DNA of 64,000 nt from Oenanthe sinensis (taxonomy: Eukaryota; Streptophyta; Magnoliopsida; Apiales; Apiaceae): NCBI GenBank assembly GCA_028671895.1, contig CM053806.1:17371001-17435000 (forward strand), read 5' to 3'. Shown piece by piece: positions 33,275 through 45,800 of this stretch. The notes beneath the pieces were generated by a model, which was not told where the DNA came from, did no database searches, and saw nothing but the letters and a program-made list of their open reading frames with translations. The position numbers were made by a program, and so were the translations under genes. Each line of letters starts with the position of its first letter. Within the stretch, counting starts at the first letter, position 1.

Positions 33275-35021
33275 ATCTTGAAGAGAGTAATTATTATATA
33301 TTGTAATTAACAAGATGATTAACAAAATTGAAACTCCTATTGTTGGTGCTACTGGTTCTGGGTCTAGGGTTACTACATCCACCATTGATTGGACCACATA
33401 CCGTTTTCCACAGCCCATTGATTTGTCGGGCATGCCTGATAAATTCAATGGGGGTGTTGGTTTTTCTCGTTGACAAAAAAATGAAATTGTGGCTAATGGT
33501 AAAGGATCTATGGCCAGTGGTGCAGTATGCTTCACCAGTTGTTGATCAAGAGAAGGCTGACTCTGTTAAGGCTTATGCTATGTGGGAAGAAAATGATGGT
33601 GTGGTTAGGGTTGTAATATTGGCAGCTTTACAAACACTCTGTTCGATGTTTACTCATCAAATTCCTACAATGCTAAGCTCTTATGGAAGAAGCTGAACCA
33701 GACACATAATACTGACTCACAAGGTCTGGAAAAGTATTCTGTGGCTCAGTTCCTTGATTTCAAACTGGTGGATACTAAATTCATGACGGAGCAAGTGCAT
33801 GAGTTTGAGATGTTACTACATGATTTGAAGGAGTCTGGAATGGACCTTCCTGAGAAGTTTCAGGTTATGTCAGTGATTGAAAAGTATCCAAAGTCTTGGG
33901 AAGCGTTTTCTCTCTCCCTGAAAAGGCAGAAATGAGAGATCACATGAACTAACCTGATGTTGGACATCTCTGTGTAGGAACAACACAAGTCCAAACATGG
34001 ACATGTGATGCCTGCTGAACATGGGAGTTCGAAGGTAAACGTAGTGACTGTAAGACAGAAAAGAAAGTCTGTCACTAAGAAGGAAAATACTAGGCCTTAA
34101 AATGACAATAACTAGGCAAAGAAACCAAAGGCAAACAAACCATATTGGTCTTGTGGACAGGTTGCTCACTGGGGCAAGGACTGTCCTGCTAAGAAAGCGA
34201 AGAAATCTAATATGGTAGCACAAGCTAATATTGTGCTTCGAACCACTGGTGGGCCTATGGTTAACATGGTTGTTGGTGAGGCTATTACTTCTGAAACCAA
34301 TGACGAGAATGTTACCTACAACCCTACACTACTTGTCACTTATCTGTCAAATGAATGGTTTATTGATACTAGAGCTAATATACATATTTGTACTGATATT
34401 ACTTTATTTATATCTTATCAACAGATTTAAGGCATGACAGTGACGATGAGGAATGTTAGTGTTGCTCAAGTACTTGGAGTAGCAAACGTGGATATGAAGC
34501 TTGCTTCTGGGCATATTCTATCCCTTACTAGAGTGCATCATGTTCCTGACATTCGTAGAAACATAATAAGTGGAAGCTGTGTAGCTAGAAATGGTTTCGA
34601 ACTTTCTTTGAAGTGTAATAAAGTAGTCATTATACATACTAGTTTATTTTTTGGCAAATATTATTTGTCAGATGGATTATTTTTAATAAATGTGGAGCCT
34701 GTTTGAGGCAGTTTTATTAATGATAATGTTGTTCCTTTTGTAAATAGTGTTGAATCATCCTATTTATGGCACTCACGTCTTGGTCATATAAATTTTGGTT
34801 TTCCAAAGAATATGATGAACTTAGAGTTGATTCCAAAGCATTCCATTGAAAAGAAATCTAAATGTCAAGTATGTGTGACTGTTAAACTAACTAGGAAACC
34901 CTTTCATAATGTTGTTAGGGATTCAGAAGTTTTAGAGTTAGTTCACACAAACATATATAAATTCGGTGGTGTTTTGTCTAAGGATAATAAAAGATATTTC
35001 ATTACCTTTATAGACGATTGT
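33275..35021 (+). pseudogene. Family-B element B2: gag, protease, start of integrase
   Basis: Gag opens at 33315 (MINKIETPIVGATGSG) and shows copia gag similarity to 33935 with a TGA and frameshifts. The zinc knuckle near 34140 reads YWSCGQVAHWGKDC, its first Cys changed to Tyr. The protease active site near 34363 reads WFIDTRAN rather than DSGAN, so catalysis is lost. The pre-integrase WHSRLGH block (about 34770) and the CxxC of the integrase zinc region (KCQVCV, about 34860) follow, then the integrase core up to FITFIDDC, where Sire-2 begins. The first acidic residue of the integrase triad appears changed to Asn (HTNIYKF). Continues at 49023. Confidence 0.85.
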
Positions 35022-36246
35022 TGTTAGGGATTGTGGTTCTATCAATGTAATCAACTAATGTTTACTTAGATTAATTAATAATTAACTAAGTAAAAATATA
35101 TTGTCATATATAGTTTGACAGTATGCTTAAAATGTCACTTGTAATAAAGATGCTCAAATAGTTAATTAGGTGATAGTAAGTATCAACAGTTACTATCATA
35201 TGTAATTAGAATAAATGATCAATGAGGTAGAAGTTCACAAAGTGTTCATGCACATCATAGATCAAACTTCTGACAGTAACATTCTAAATTCTGGAGCCTA
35301 TGACAGCATGTTCGAGTGACATCACCTTTTGGAAACAGACGACAACAACTATTCCTTGACAGTAAACTTGGCGGAGAATGAAGATTCTATGACAACAAGT
35401 TTTATTGACAGCAACTATCCCCTGACAGTAAACTTGGCAGAGACTGAAGATTCAAGACAACAAGTTTTCTGACAGTAGCTTTGGCGGGGAGAGTTGACAG
35501 CATGTTTGGCGAAATGATCGACAACATGTTTGGCGGAGTAGTTGAAAGTACCTTTGGATGACAACATGTTTTAGAAGACTGGTGTTCCTGACAGTAAAGT
35601 TTGAGGTAACAAAGATGTTATCACCAAAGTGAAGCTGAAGGTTGACAGTAACTTTCATGGAAGCGGACAGTCTGTTTCAAGTAGCAGACTAGGTTAAGTC
35701 ATTCACAGATTGATCTTGACATTTCTACCTAGTCTGTCAAGTCTACAATTGCAACTTGAGATAAAGTAAGCAAAAAGGTGAAGCGTGTTCATGGTGTTAA
35801 GAATGTCAAATCCTCTCAGAGTACATTTATCTACATTTGGAATGAAGACGAGACTCATGAAGAAAAAGTGAGATTACCATTTCGAGTATTGTCCAGTGAA
35901 CAAGAGAAAGTGTACTTGTAAGTGAGATATGTGTTGTAGTTTAAATACACACATCTCATAAGCACTTTCTCAACACACACAACTGAGCTTAACTTTTCTC
36001 AAGCATAGAAACCATAGCAATCTCTTGTTATTGTATCTCTTGAAGCTGGAAATCTTTTCCAGTCAGTTGTAGCAACAAAAATTAATAAAATTAAATTTTG
36101 AAGTAAAACACTGTGTGTCCCAAGCTTACTTGTGTGTTTTTTTGTTACTTAATACATTTGCTTTTGTTTTGTTGTTAGCAAAAGTTTTAAAATCTATTAA
36201 GTTGTATTCAACCCCCCCCCTTCTGCAACACTCATAGTGTTTAACA
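35022..36246 (+). repeat. 5' LTR of Sire-2
   Basis: 1225 bp, TGTTAGGGATTG..GTTTAACA. It holds about seven TGACAGTA/TACTGTCA motifs. A segment of about 65 bp (about 35385-35450) is extra relative to the 3' LTR, bounded by repeats of ACAGTAAACTTGGC. The poly-C tract is near 36212. Confidence 0.95.
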
Positions 36247-36248
36247 AC

Positions 36249-36260
36249 TGGTATCAGAGC
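36249..36260 (+). other. Primer-binding site of Sire-2
   Basis: TGGTATCAGAGC, the exact complement of the 3' end of plant initiator Met-tRNA, 2 bases after the LTR. Confidence 0.95.
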
Positions 36261-36297
36261 AGCATGTTTGACATACATAACCTGAAAAGATCTAAAA

Positions 36298-38896
36298 ATG
36301 AGTGCACATAAAGTAAGCAGTATTAAAATACCCACCTTCGACAAAGAACATTACAACCTCTAGAAAAGAAAGATGATGCTGTTCATAAAGACGGCCAACC
36401 CACTCTATCCTGGAATCCTGGAGAATAGTCCTTTTGTCCCTCAAACATATGTACCTGAAACCACAGTAGATGGTGAAACTATACCAGCCTACTGGGTTCC
36501 TAAAAAGGTTTCAGAGTATACTGATACTGAGAAGGAAAAAGTATCTCTTGATGATTGCTTACAATTTATTATCATTGAGGCACTTGACAATGTCATGTAC
36601 AACAACATTGTCAACTGCACCAGTGCCAAGCAAATATGGGAAACCATTGAGATACTCTGTGAAGGGACAGAGGAGGTGAATGAGAATCAAAGATAGATTC
36701 TGGTGTCTCAGTATGAAGCCTTTATGGCTAAACCAAGTGAAGGGTTGACTAAGATGTTTGAGAGGTTTAATAGGTTGATTAATGACTTGCAGTTGCATGG
36801 AAATTTTTATGACAAAAAGGAGATAAACATGAAATTCATGTTGACACTTCCTGACCACCTAGAGCACAAGGTTTCTGCCATAAGAGAAGGAAGGGATTTA
36901 TCAAAAATTTCTCTTGAAACTTTGTATGGCATTCTTAAAACCTATGAGCTAGAGCTACTGCAAAAGAGAGCCATCCAAGCTGGTCAAAGAGGAAAGATGG
37001 TCAACACCCCTAATGCTCTGGTGGCTTAGGATCCACAGCTAATGCAACTCAAAGAATCACAGCATCAACAACAAATCAAAATTGAAGAAGTCACAGATGA
37101 AGATGAAGGAATAACTTTGGAACTCAATGATGGTGAAGAAGATGAGTTCTATACATTGGAGGAACTGGACAACATGGAGAATAAAATAATGGCCTACATG
37201 GCAATAAAGTTCTCCAACTTGAGATTTAAGAAGAACAAAGCCTTCAAACCAAGATGACAAGGCTCCAGGCTCAACAAGCCAAATATCTCAAAACCTGGAG
37301 GAAGTGGCAAAGGTGGATACAAGACAGGCATGGTGGACAGATCCAAAATAAGGTGTTATAACTGCAGTGAAGTGGGACATTTTGCAACAGAATGTAAAAA
37401 GCTAAAATAAGTGAGAAGAAATGACAGTGACTATGAAGAACTCAAAGCAAAGTATGAAGCCTTGTTGAAAAAGCAACAGGGAAGAGCCTTTGTGGCTGAA
37501 GGAAAATGCTGGGAAGATTCAGATGAAGAGGAAGAAGAAGAATATGGAAATCTTGCTCTCATGGCAAGTTCAGGAGAAGGTTCATCCACTTCTTCAAGTC
37601 AGGTACCCTTTCTCACCACTGTTGATATGACTACATCTCAGTATAAGAAAACTATTGAAAGTCTAAGTTCAGAGATTTTTAACATTCATACAAGCATGTT
37701 AGCAACAAATGAGGAGATAGTTAGATTATCCAGTGCTAATGAGTCATTAAAACTTAAAAATCATGAACTTGAACTGAAACAGAATGCTTTTGAGTTTCTT
37801 CAACAAGAAAATGAAATTCTTAAGAACAAAATTGTGTGTGCTTCTCAGATTGAGGAATTCCTTAGGAAACAGATTTATGAGAATGAATTAAAAATCAAGG
37901 CCTACAAGAATTCCTCTTCCTTGTTAAAATCTTTCCAAGATGATAACACTGAAAATCAAAAAGTGGGTATAGGTTTTAACTATGAGAAGAAAAATGGAAA
38001 AAACATGTTGTTGAAGAAGAAACCAAACATACTGTCAAACCTTTTGTGTTAAAGAAAGTGAAAAATCCACTGTTCAAAAAGGCTGAGTTTGAACTTTATG
38101 AGGTAGCTTTGCTAATCAAACAAGAGATAAATGATGAGGACAAAGAAGCTGTCAATAAATCTCTTAAGGAAAAAGACACTGTCAAAATCCCCAAGACAGT
38201 TAGTATTGATCCTGACAGTAAACTTTGTTTAAAAGATACTGTCAACACTGGCTCAACAGTAAGTTTAAAAGATGTTGTCAAGATTGTAAGATCCAAACTT
38301 ACTGTCAAGACTGCTCCCCCTAAACCTACTGTCAACACCAGCATGACAGTAACTTCTAAACATACTGTTATGAAGACCAAGAAGAACCGAAATGGAAAAT
38401 TATGAATAAATAAAAGAACAATTATGATTACATTCCTAATGCTCTTAGAAAGATGTGTAACAATTATGGGTCGTCTAGTCATCTAACTCATGTTTGCAAC
38501 AAGGTTAAGTCTAATGTTAAGAATGCTATCTCCGGCAATGGAAACTTATACAATATGCCCTTAAAGAACAGACAAGTAACTCACTGTGGTGATTTTGATT
38601 GTATATCTTGCAAAATGAATATGATGAGCATCTGCTTTAACATGCCTTTTATTACTAATCAAGAATGTCTGCATAAGAATACTAAAACAGAAAAGGCAAA
38701 GACTCCAAGTCCACCTAAGGTTAGGATAGACAAGCAATCCAAGAGAAAAGCTACCAAACCAGTAATTAAATCAGAATGAGTAGCTACAAGAGTCTTGCTA
38801 AAAGCAAGAGAAGAGAATTCAAAAAATCCAACTTCATACTATGATCAAGCTAAACCAAATGAACCCAATGAAAGTTGGGTACCAAAAGCAACTTGA
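36298..38896 (+). pseudogene. Sire-2 gag (disrupted)
   Basis: The ATG at 36298 aligns with the Sire-1 start. In the gag frame, stops occur at about 36361, 36694, 37027, 37255 and 37408, with frameshifts near 38040 and 38420. Domains: copia gag region (36300-37020), zinc knuckle CYNCSEVGHFATEC (about 37352), acidic and coiled-coil region (37420-37980), a second knuckle CNNYGSSSHLTHVC (about 38455) with Tyr for the second Cys, and HCGDFDCISC (about 38580). It ends ESWVPKAT followed by TGA at 38894, the same place where Sire-1 gag stops. The 37411-38052 segment (213 residues) is the longest surviving open piece. Confidence 0.88.
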
Positions 38897-38913
38897 AATA
38901 CTTTGCTTTGCAG

Positions 38914-41900
38914 GGTAACAGGAAAAATAAAAGAATCATGTGGATCATAGACAGTGGATGCTCAGGACACATGACAGGTGATAGATCCCTGCTTCACAGT
39001 TCAAAGAAATGGTTGGCCCTTATGTAACCTTTGGTGACAATAGCATTGGTTTCACAATGGGATATGGCATACTGGAGGTTGGAAATCTGAAGATTGAAAA
39101 AATAGCTCTAGTGAATGGATTGAAGTACAATTTATTGAGTGTCACTCAATTTTGTGAAAGAGGTTTCAAAGTTAGTTTTGATCAAGACACATGCTCCATT
39201 GTCAACAAAAAGACAAGAGAAGAAGCTCTTCAAGAAGTAAGGAAAGGAAGCCTCTACATAGCTGACTTGGACTATGTAAGAAAAGATAAAGTCTATTGTT
39301 TCTACAGTAAGGCTTCTCCATCTGAAAGCTGGCTATGGCATAAGAAGCTCTCTCATTTAAACTTCAAAGCAATGAATCATCTGATGAAGAGAGAGTTGGT
39401 GAAAGGGCTGCCTCAACTTGAATTCTGTCAAGAAGGATTATGTGAGGATTGCCAGAAACGGAAGCTAAGGAGAGTTGCTCATAAAAGCACTCCTAGTGGT
39501 TCAATAAATGAGGCTTTACAACTAATTCATATGGACTTATTTGGTCCTGTGAATGTGCAATGACTTGCTAGGAAAAGATATGATCTAGTAATGGTTGATG
39601 ATTTCTCAAGATACACATGGGTGAGATTTCTAGCATCTAAAGATGAAGCTGCACAAGAAATTATTGACTTGGTTAGAGTCCTTGTCAAAAATCCAAAATT
39701 CAAAGTGCAAATTTTAAGAGGTGATAATGGCACTGAATTCAAAAACTGTGTCATGATTGATTTTTGCAAAGACAATGGAATTACTCAACAATTCTCTGCA
39801 CCAAGGACACCTCAACAAAATGGTGTTGTTGAAAGGAAAAACAGAACTCTCATTGAGGCTGCAAAAACAATATTGAGTGAAGCAAAACTTCCTACCTATT
39901 TCTGGGGTGAAGCAATCAATACAGCTACACTCAGAACAGGACTGTAGTCAACAAGGCCTATGGAAAGACACCTTATGAATTACTCACAGGAAGGAAACCA
40001 ACTGTTAATTATTTTCATGTCTTTGGAAGCAAGTGCTATTTCATGAAAGACTCAACTGAGATCAAAGGAAAGTTTGATACAAAGGCTCTTGAAGGGATTT
40101 TCATGGAATATGGAATTGACAGAACTGCATATAGAGTCTATATCATAGATCACAAGATTGTGGAGGAGAGTGTGAATGTAACCTTTGATGAAACTAAATT
40201 TCCTGGAATTGAAGGAAGTCAAGAGACAGAACCCTTAGCTTGTGAAAATCAAGGCTATTTAGAAGAGATCGAAGAAGATTCACCAAGGATTGATCACACA
40301 ATTTCAGGTCCAACAATGGTTCCAAATCAGTCTGGAGAAAATGAAGGAACTGCCCAAATGACTGATTTCTCTGGGAATGTTCAAATGAATAGTAGACTGA
40401 GAAAATTGATGTTGTTAACAGTGCAAGAACAAAAGTTACTGTCAATCAACAAAATGTTGAGGACTCTAGTGACTCTCAAAGAGGAGCTAAATGGAGCATG
40501 TACCACACCAATGATTTAATTATTGGTGATCCAGGTACTGGAGTCAAGACAAGAAGAAAGGCCAATGAATGTATGTACTCTTGTTTTCTCTTTCAAACAG
40601 AACCTAAAACTCTTGAAGAAGCCTTGGCTGATCCAAATTGGATTAATGCCATGCAAGAGGAGCTTAATCAATTTGAAAGAAGCTGTGTTTGGGAATTAGT
40701 ACCAAGACCAAAAAACAAATCTATAATCGGCACTAAATGGGTTTATAGAAACAAGATGGATGAGTATGGCACAGTCACAAGAAACAAAGCAAGGCTGGTG
40801 GCAAAAGGTTACTGTCAACAGGAAGGAATTGATTATGAAGAAACATTTGCTCCTGTTGCCGGACTAGAGGCAATTAGACTGTTCTTAGCCTTTGTTGCAT
40901 ACAACAACTTCGAGGTATTTCAAATGGATGTCAAAAGTGATTTTCTTAATGGAGAGTTAGAAGAAGAAGTGTATGTTGAACAGTCCCCAGGCTTTAAAGA
41001 TTTAAAAATGGGAAACTTTGGGTACAGGCTGCTCAAAGCATTGTATGGACTAAAACAAGCACCAAGAGCTTGGTATGATACTCTTTCCAAGTTTCTTCTT
41101 GATAACAGCTTTACAAGAGAGATTGTGGATAAAACTCTTTTCTACAAAAAGCATGGAAATGATATCATTCTAGTTCAAGTGTATGTGGATGACATTATCT
41201 TTGGATTAACAAATGAAGACCTATGCAAGAAATTCTCTGAGTTGATGCAGAACAAGTATGAGATGAGCATGATGGGTGAATTAGTATTCTTTCTTGGACT
41301 TCAAATCTATCAAAAGAAAGATGGAAAATTTATTTGTCAATCCAAGTATGTTAGAGATCTTTAAAAAAAAATTGATATGGAAGACTCATCTCCTGCAAAG
41401 ACTCAAATCTCTACTACAACACAACTTGACAAGGATCCAAAGGGAAAGAAGGTGGACAACAAAATGTACAGAGGCATGATTGGCTCTCTTCTTTATCTAA
41501 CAGCTAGCAGACCTGACATTATGTTTACTACAGGTTTGTGTGCAAGGTTTTAGTCTAATGGCAGTAAAAAAAATTCTAAGATATGTAAAAGGAACTCAAA
41601 ATCTTGGCATTTGGTATCCTAAAGAATCTGGTTTTGACTTGGTTGGTTACTCAGATTCAGACTATGCAGGATGCAGAATAGACAGAAAAAGTACAACAGG
41701 GAGCTGTCAGTTTTTGGGAGAAAGATTGGTGTCATGGTTTAGCAAGAAGCAACATTCAGTGTCAAATTCAACTGCAGAAGCTGAATATATTACAGCTGGT
41801 AGTTGTTGTGCTCAGTTACTTTGGATTAGGAACCAGCTATTGGACTATGGGTTGACTCTGCAAGGAATTCCTATTTTCTGTGACAACACTAGTGCCATAG

Positions 41901-42109
41901 CAATTTCTGAGAATCCTGTTCAACATTCCAAAACTAAGCATATTGACATCAGACATCATTTTATTAGAGAGCATGTGGAGGAAGGCACAATCAAACTAAT
42001 CTATGTGTCCATAGAGAAGCAACTTGCAGATATTTTCACCAAACCATTGGATGAAAAGACTTTCAATAGGCAAGTGAGTGAATTTGGTATGTTAAATTTG
42101 ACCTGTTAA
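38914..42109 (+). pseudogene. Sire-2 pol: protease, integrase, RT, RNase H
   Basis: The protease active site IIDSGCSGHM has Asp at 38950. The pre-integrase block is WLWHKKLSHLN (about 39330). The integrase triad lies in HMDLFGP (39531), RGDNGTEF (about 39718) and NGVVERKNR (about 39825). RT runs 40600-41360 with WVYRNKMDEYG, QMDVKSDFLNGEL, ALYGLKQAPRAW and YVDD at 41183-41194. RNase H runs 41540-42109 with SDSDYAG, STAEAEY, CDNTSA and ADIFTKPL, ending at its own stop. Breaks: frameshift near 38995, TGA after GPVNVQ (39562), frameshift near 39940, stop at about 41362, and TAG at about 41551. RT is unbroken from 40498 to 41364. Confidence 0.9.
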
Positions 42110-42838
42110 TGTAATTCTGTTTAGTTGATGAAATTTTAGTTAACTAAATTTCACTGTGAATTAATGGCCTATAAAGGTGTTTTGATTTTTTCACAGTGGG
42201 AAGACATGATGATATTTAACTGAGAGGTTAACTAATTTATTTTTAAGTAACTTAACTTCTATGTGAATCATAAAAGATGCTGTCAAAATACTTGACAATA
42301 TGTTTTACTTATACTGTCACATAATGATAAGTTACTGTCAAAAATCTGTGAAAACCCACTGTCACATGGTTGATAAGTCTTGACAGTAAAGTCCGCAGGA
42401 TTAAAACTTACTGTCAAACGGCTGAGAAAACTTGACAGTATGTTTTGCGGGATTAAAACTTGACAGTAAGTTTTTCAATGACCCGCATAACATACTGTCA
42501 ACAATTAACATTAGATTTATTCACTCATTATTGTTTACTGATGTTACTGTCAAGAGTTTTTTTCATTTTAGCGCAGAAGTTACTGTCGAGGAATGGAACT
42601 TGAAGACAACTGTCACTTAAAGTCGTTTAAAATTCTTTCTTGACAGTACCTTTTCAAATCATATAAATACTCAGCTGAAATTTCTCTCGCTCTTTACTTT
42701 ACTTTACTTTATTTCTCTCATAACTTCCCACTCTCTTACATCCTTAAAACTCTCCAGTTTCTCTGCAACTTTTTGTTCTAAACCGTCTTCTAATCATCTA
42801 AATCTTTCATTCTTTCTCAACCCTAACATCAATCAACC
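42110..42838 (+). promoter_or_regulatory. Spacer between pol and third ORF, promoter-like with motif array
   Basis: 42300-42650 holds about nine copies of TGACAGTA/TACTGTCA in both orientations. TATAAATAC at 42662-42670 is followed by a pyrimidine-rich leader (TTTACTTTACTTTAC.., 42690-42830) and then the third-ORF ATG at 42839 in the context AACCATGTC. This looks like a plant promoter plus 5' UTR giving the third ORF its own transcript. That is inference from sequence; subgenomic splicing is the alternative. Confidence 0.6.
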
Positions 42839-45800
42839 ATGTCTGGACCTCAAATTCTTTGCACCCTAGCTCAGACCAACTTCACCACCATGGCTTCAGT
42901 GGGTGAAGCTGGTGAAGCCTTCAAACCTTTTGTTGGCTTCATGAACAACACATATCTCACTTATGCCCTTACTGCTAGTCCACATCTCGAAATTCCTAGA
43001 CTCTCTAAATTTTGGACTTCTGCTGTATGTGAGGGGGAGCAAGATTCTAGCTCTATCTCTTTTCAAATCGATGGTACTTCTTACACCATCGATTCCTCTC
43101 ACATCAATGAAGTTCTTCATGTGGAAGAGACTGAAGGCTTGCTGTTTGAGGAGTCTGCAAGTGAAGAACAACTCACCAAGTTCTTCAAGTTGATTGGGTA
43201 TGCTGGACCCAAACTAACTGCGAACAATGATGAATGGTATCTTTCGGGAGGCATGGACATAAAGTACCTCAACAAAGAATGGAGCATGATTCTTGATGCA
43301 GTCTCCAGATCCATGCCAAGCAAAACAAGTGGATGGAATGAAGTGCCAGCGTACATCAGGAGGATTGTGCATTCCATAGTACACAATTATAGAATAGATG
43401 TTGGAAATCTCCTGATGCCTCTATTCAAGCTGGTGCTGGGAAAGAAAGAAGCAAGAAAACTAGTTATATACTATCCTAGATTTTTTATGCTTATAATTAA
43501 CTCTGTTATAGGCATAATTGATTTAGATAGTGTTCAATGCATGGAGTCCCCAACTCTCAAGAAAAATACTCATTCTTTGTTAACCAGTAAACCTCTTAAC
43601 ACTGAATTGAGTCTGTACATAACTGATTTCATGCTTGCAACCATTAAAAGTTTGAATTTAAAAATTATTGGGGACTACCATGTATTCTCTTTGAGTGATG
43701 AGAATGGTATTGACCTCTCCATTCCTAACCCATACTCTTAACCTTTTGAAGGAGTCCGGCCTTCTAGAGTCTCCAAGTCTATAAACCAAGGATCTGGTTC
43801 CTCTCAAAAATACCAGGTCTCGAAAAGGATGAGAACCAATAAAACTAGGGTAGAAACCTTTCCACAGGTAGGTGGTGAAACTGCACTAGATGCAGCAAAT
43901 AAGGGTGGTAGTAAGATCACAGAACCCACAGAGGGCCCTGGTGAGCCTAGGAGAAAGAAGGCAAGGGTATCAACCTCTGTAAGCCAGAGTGTGTCCTCTC
44001 AAAAGGGCACATCTCTTAAAAGGGACAAAAACTCATCTCAAGATGTCCCCTCTCTAAAGGAGGCATTTATTAAACTTGGCCAGTTTCCCATGGCACCCTC
44101 TACAGAGTCTGCACAACAGGTTGAACTCACTCAACCTGAGCCCCCACTTGAAGATACTCACACTATAGGACTAGAAATTGTGGAACACAGTTCATTCAAC
44201 TATAGTGCATCACACTTTGCCAACATTGAAGATCAAAATGTTGATGCACTATTTCAACAGTTGGATGAAACTGATCATAGCAATCCACAAGAACCTTCTG
44301 TTCACAGGATAGAAGAGATTGTTGTTACAGCCTCTGTAGCTGTTAATGACAAAGTTGTTGTCAATCCTCATGACAGTAACTTCTCTGAAGAAGCTGCCAC
44401 ATCCACAGTTGTTGTCAACACTCATATTCAAGACAGAACTTCTCCAATGGCTGGCTCATCCCAATAATTTAGTGATGATGACTCTACTCTCATTTCTTCC
44501 CTACTCAAGGTAAAATCTACAACTCTTGTGCAAGATGTACCTACTCAGTCTCTTGAACCTAGGATGAGTGAGGGTGTGAAAAGAAAAAGAGAGATAAAAA
44601 AAAGAGGTGAACCTAAAAATGAGGGGCTGGGAAAATCCCAGACAAACGGAGAGGGCCCTGAGCAAGGCCAAAATAAAAAATAAGATGTGGGAGCCTAAAA
44701 ATCAAAGGCATTAGGCCTGGAGAGTGAGTTGGTGAGGAGTGATGAGATCACTCATAAAAAACCAGAGAGTGTAAGAACCACCACAGCCTCTAAATCATCC
44801 AAACAAGCTGATGAAAGGTTGAAATCCCTTTCACACAAGGTTACTAAATTATCAAAGAACTTGGACACAGTGGGCAGAAATCAGGTGAAGCTGGTGAACA
44901 GGATGTCCAGTTTAGAGCAGACTATGAATGTAGGGTTTAAGGCTATCTTTGATAAGCTTCAGGAATTTCAAGCACGATTTTTAACCCCTGCAGTTGCTAC
45001 CTCAACTAAGGGGGAGAAAAGTGGTAAGGATGAAGTGTTTGTTGCAGATGAAGGAAGGAGTGATAAAGTGGCTGTTAAGGAGACAACAACTCAAGCTGCA
45101 TCTCAGGGGGATAGTCAACTAGCATTGTTGTCTAGTGTGGCTGCTGAGATTGATTCACAGCTTGAAGGAAATAAGGTGGAGAGACCAAATGAGAAAGGAG
45201 TAGTGATAAAGGAGGGAGTTGTGAAGAAAGATTATGTGGTAAGTGTTGTTGGAAAAGGGAAGGAAAAGCTTTTTCAAGATGAAGGTGATGATTTTATTTT
45301 AGAAGAAAGAGAAGATCTTGATGATGAACAAGCTATAATCTTGATGGTGGATGATAATGAAAACAGCAGAATGTTTGAAGATGCCAAGTTTAACAAGAGG
45401 ATAAATGATCTAAGAGCCTCATCTAATAAGGACCCCAAGAAATTTTCTGATTCAATGAGACAATCAACAGTGGGAGCAGCTGTGATGGTGTCTAGGAGCA
45501 ATAAATGGGTAATCTCTATTAGAATTGAAGGAGGTTTCAGTTGGTGTGTAAGCATGGCTTATCCGAGTAGGCAGGAGATTGCAGTTATAAAAGCAATTAA
45601 ACTCAAAATCAAAACAGATAAGTCATGGCTGAATGAAAATCTGAAAAGGACTCTGCAGAAGTTGATTGTTGAGAAGCTCCCAAAAGTAACTCAGGATCCT
45701 TTGGGAATCAAGTTCAGTAGCTCCACAGATGGAAAGTACAGATCTATGAATTTGGAGAGAGTGAGAATGTGTAGGCCAAGGTTTGTGAAGGAAGCTTTTG

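Noticed and set aside
42839..43741. Host gene captured by Sire-2
   Set aside because: It lacks introns, sits in the standard Sirevirus third-ORF position with promoter-like sequence, and its frame runs on into the rest of the ORF, so an element gene is the simpler reading.
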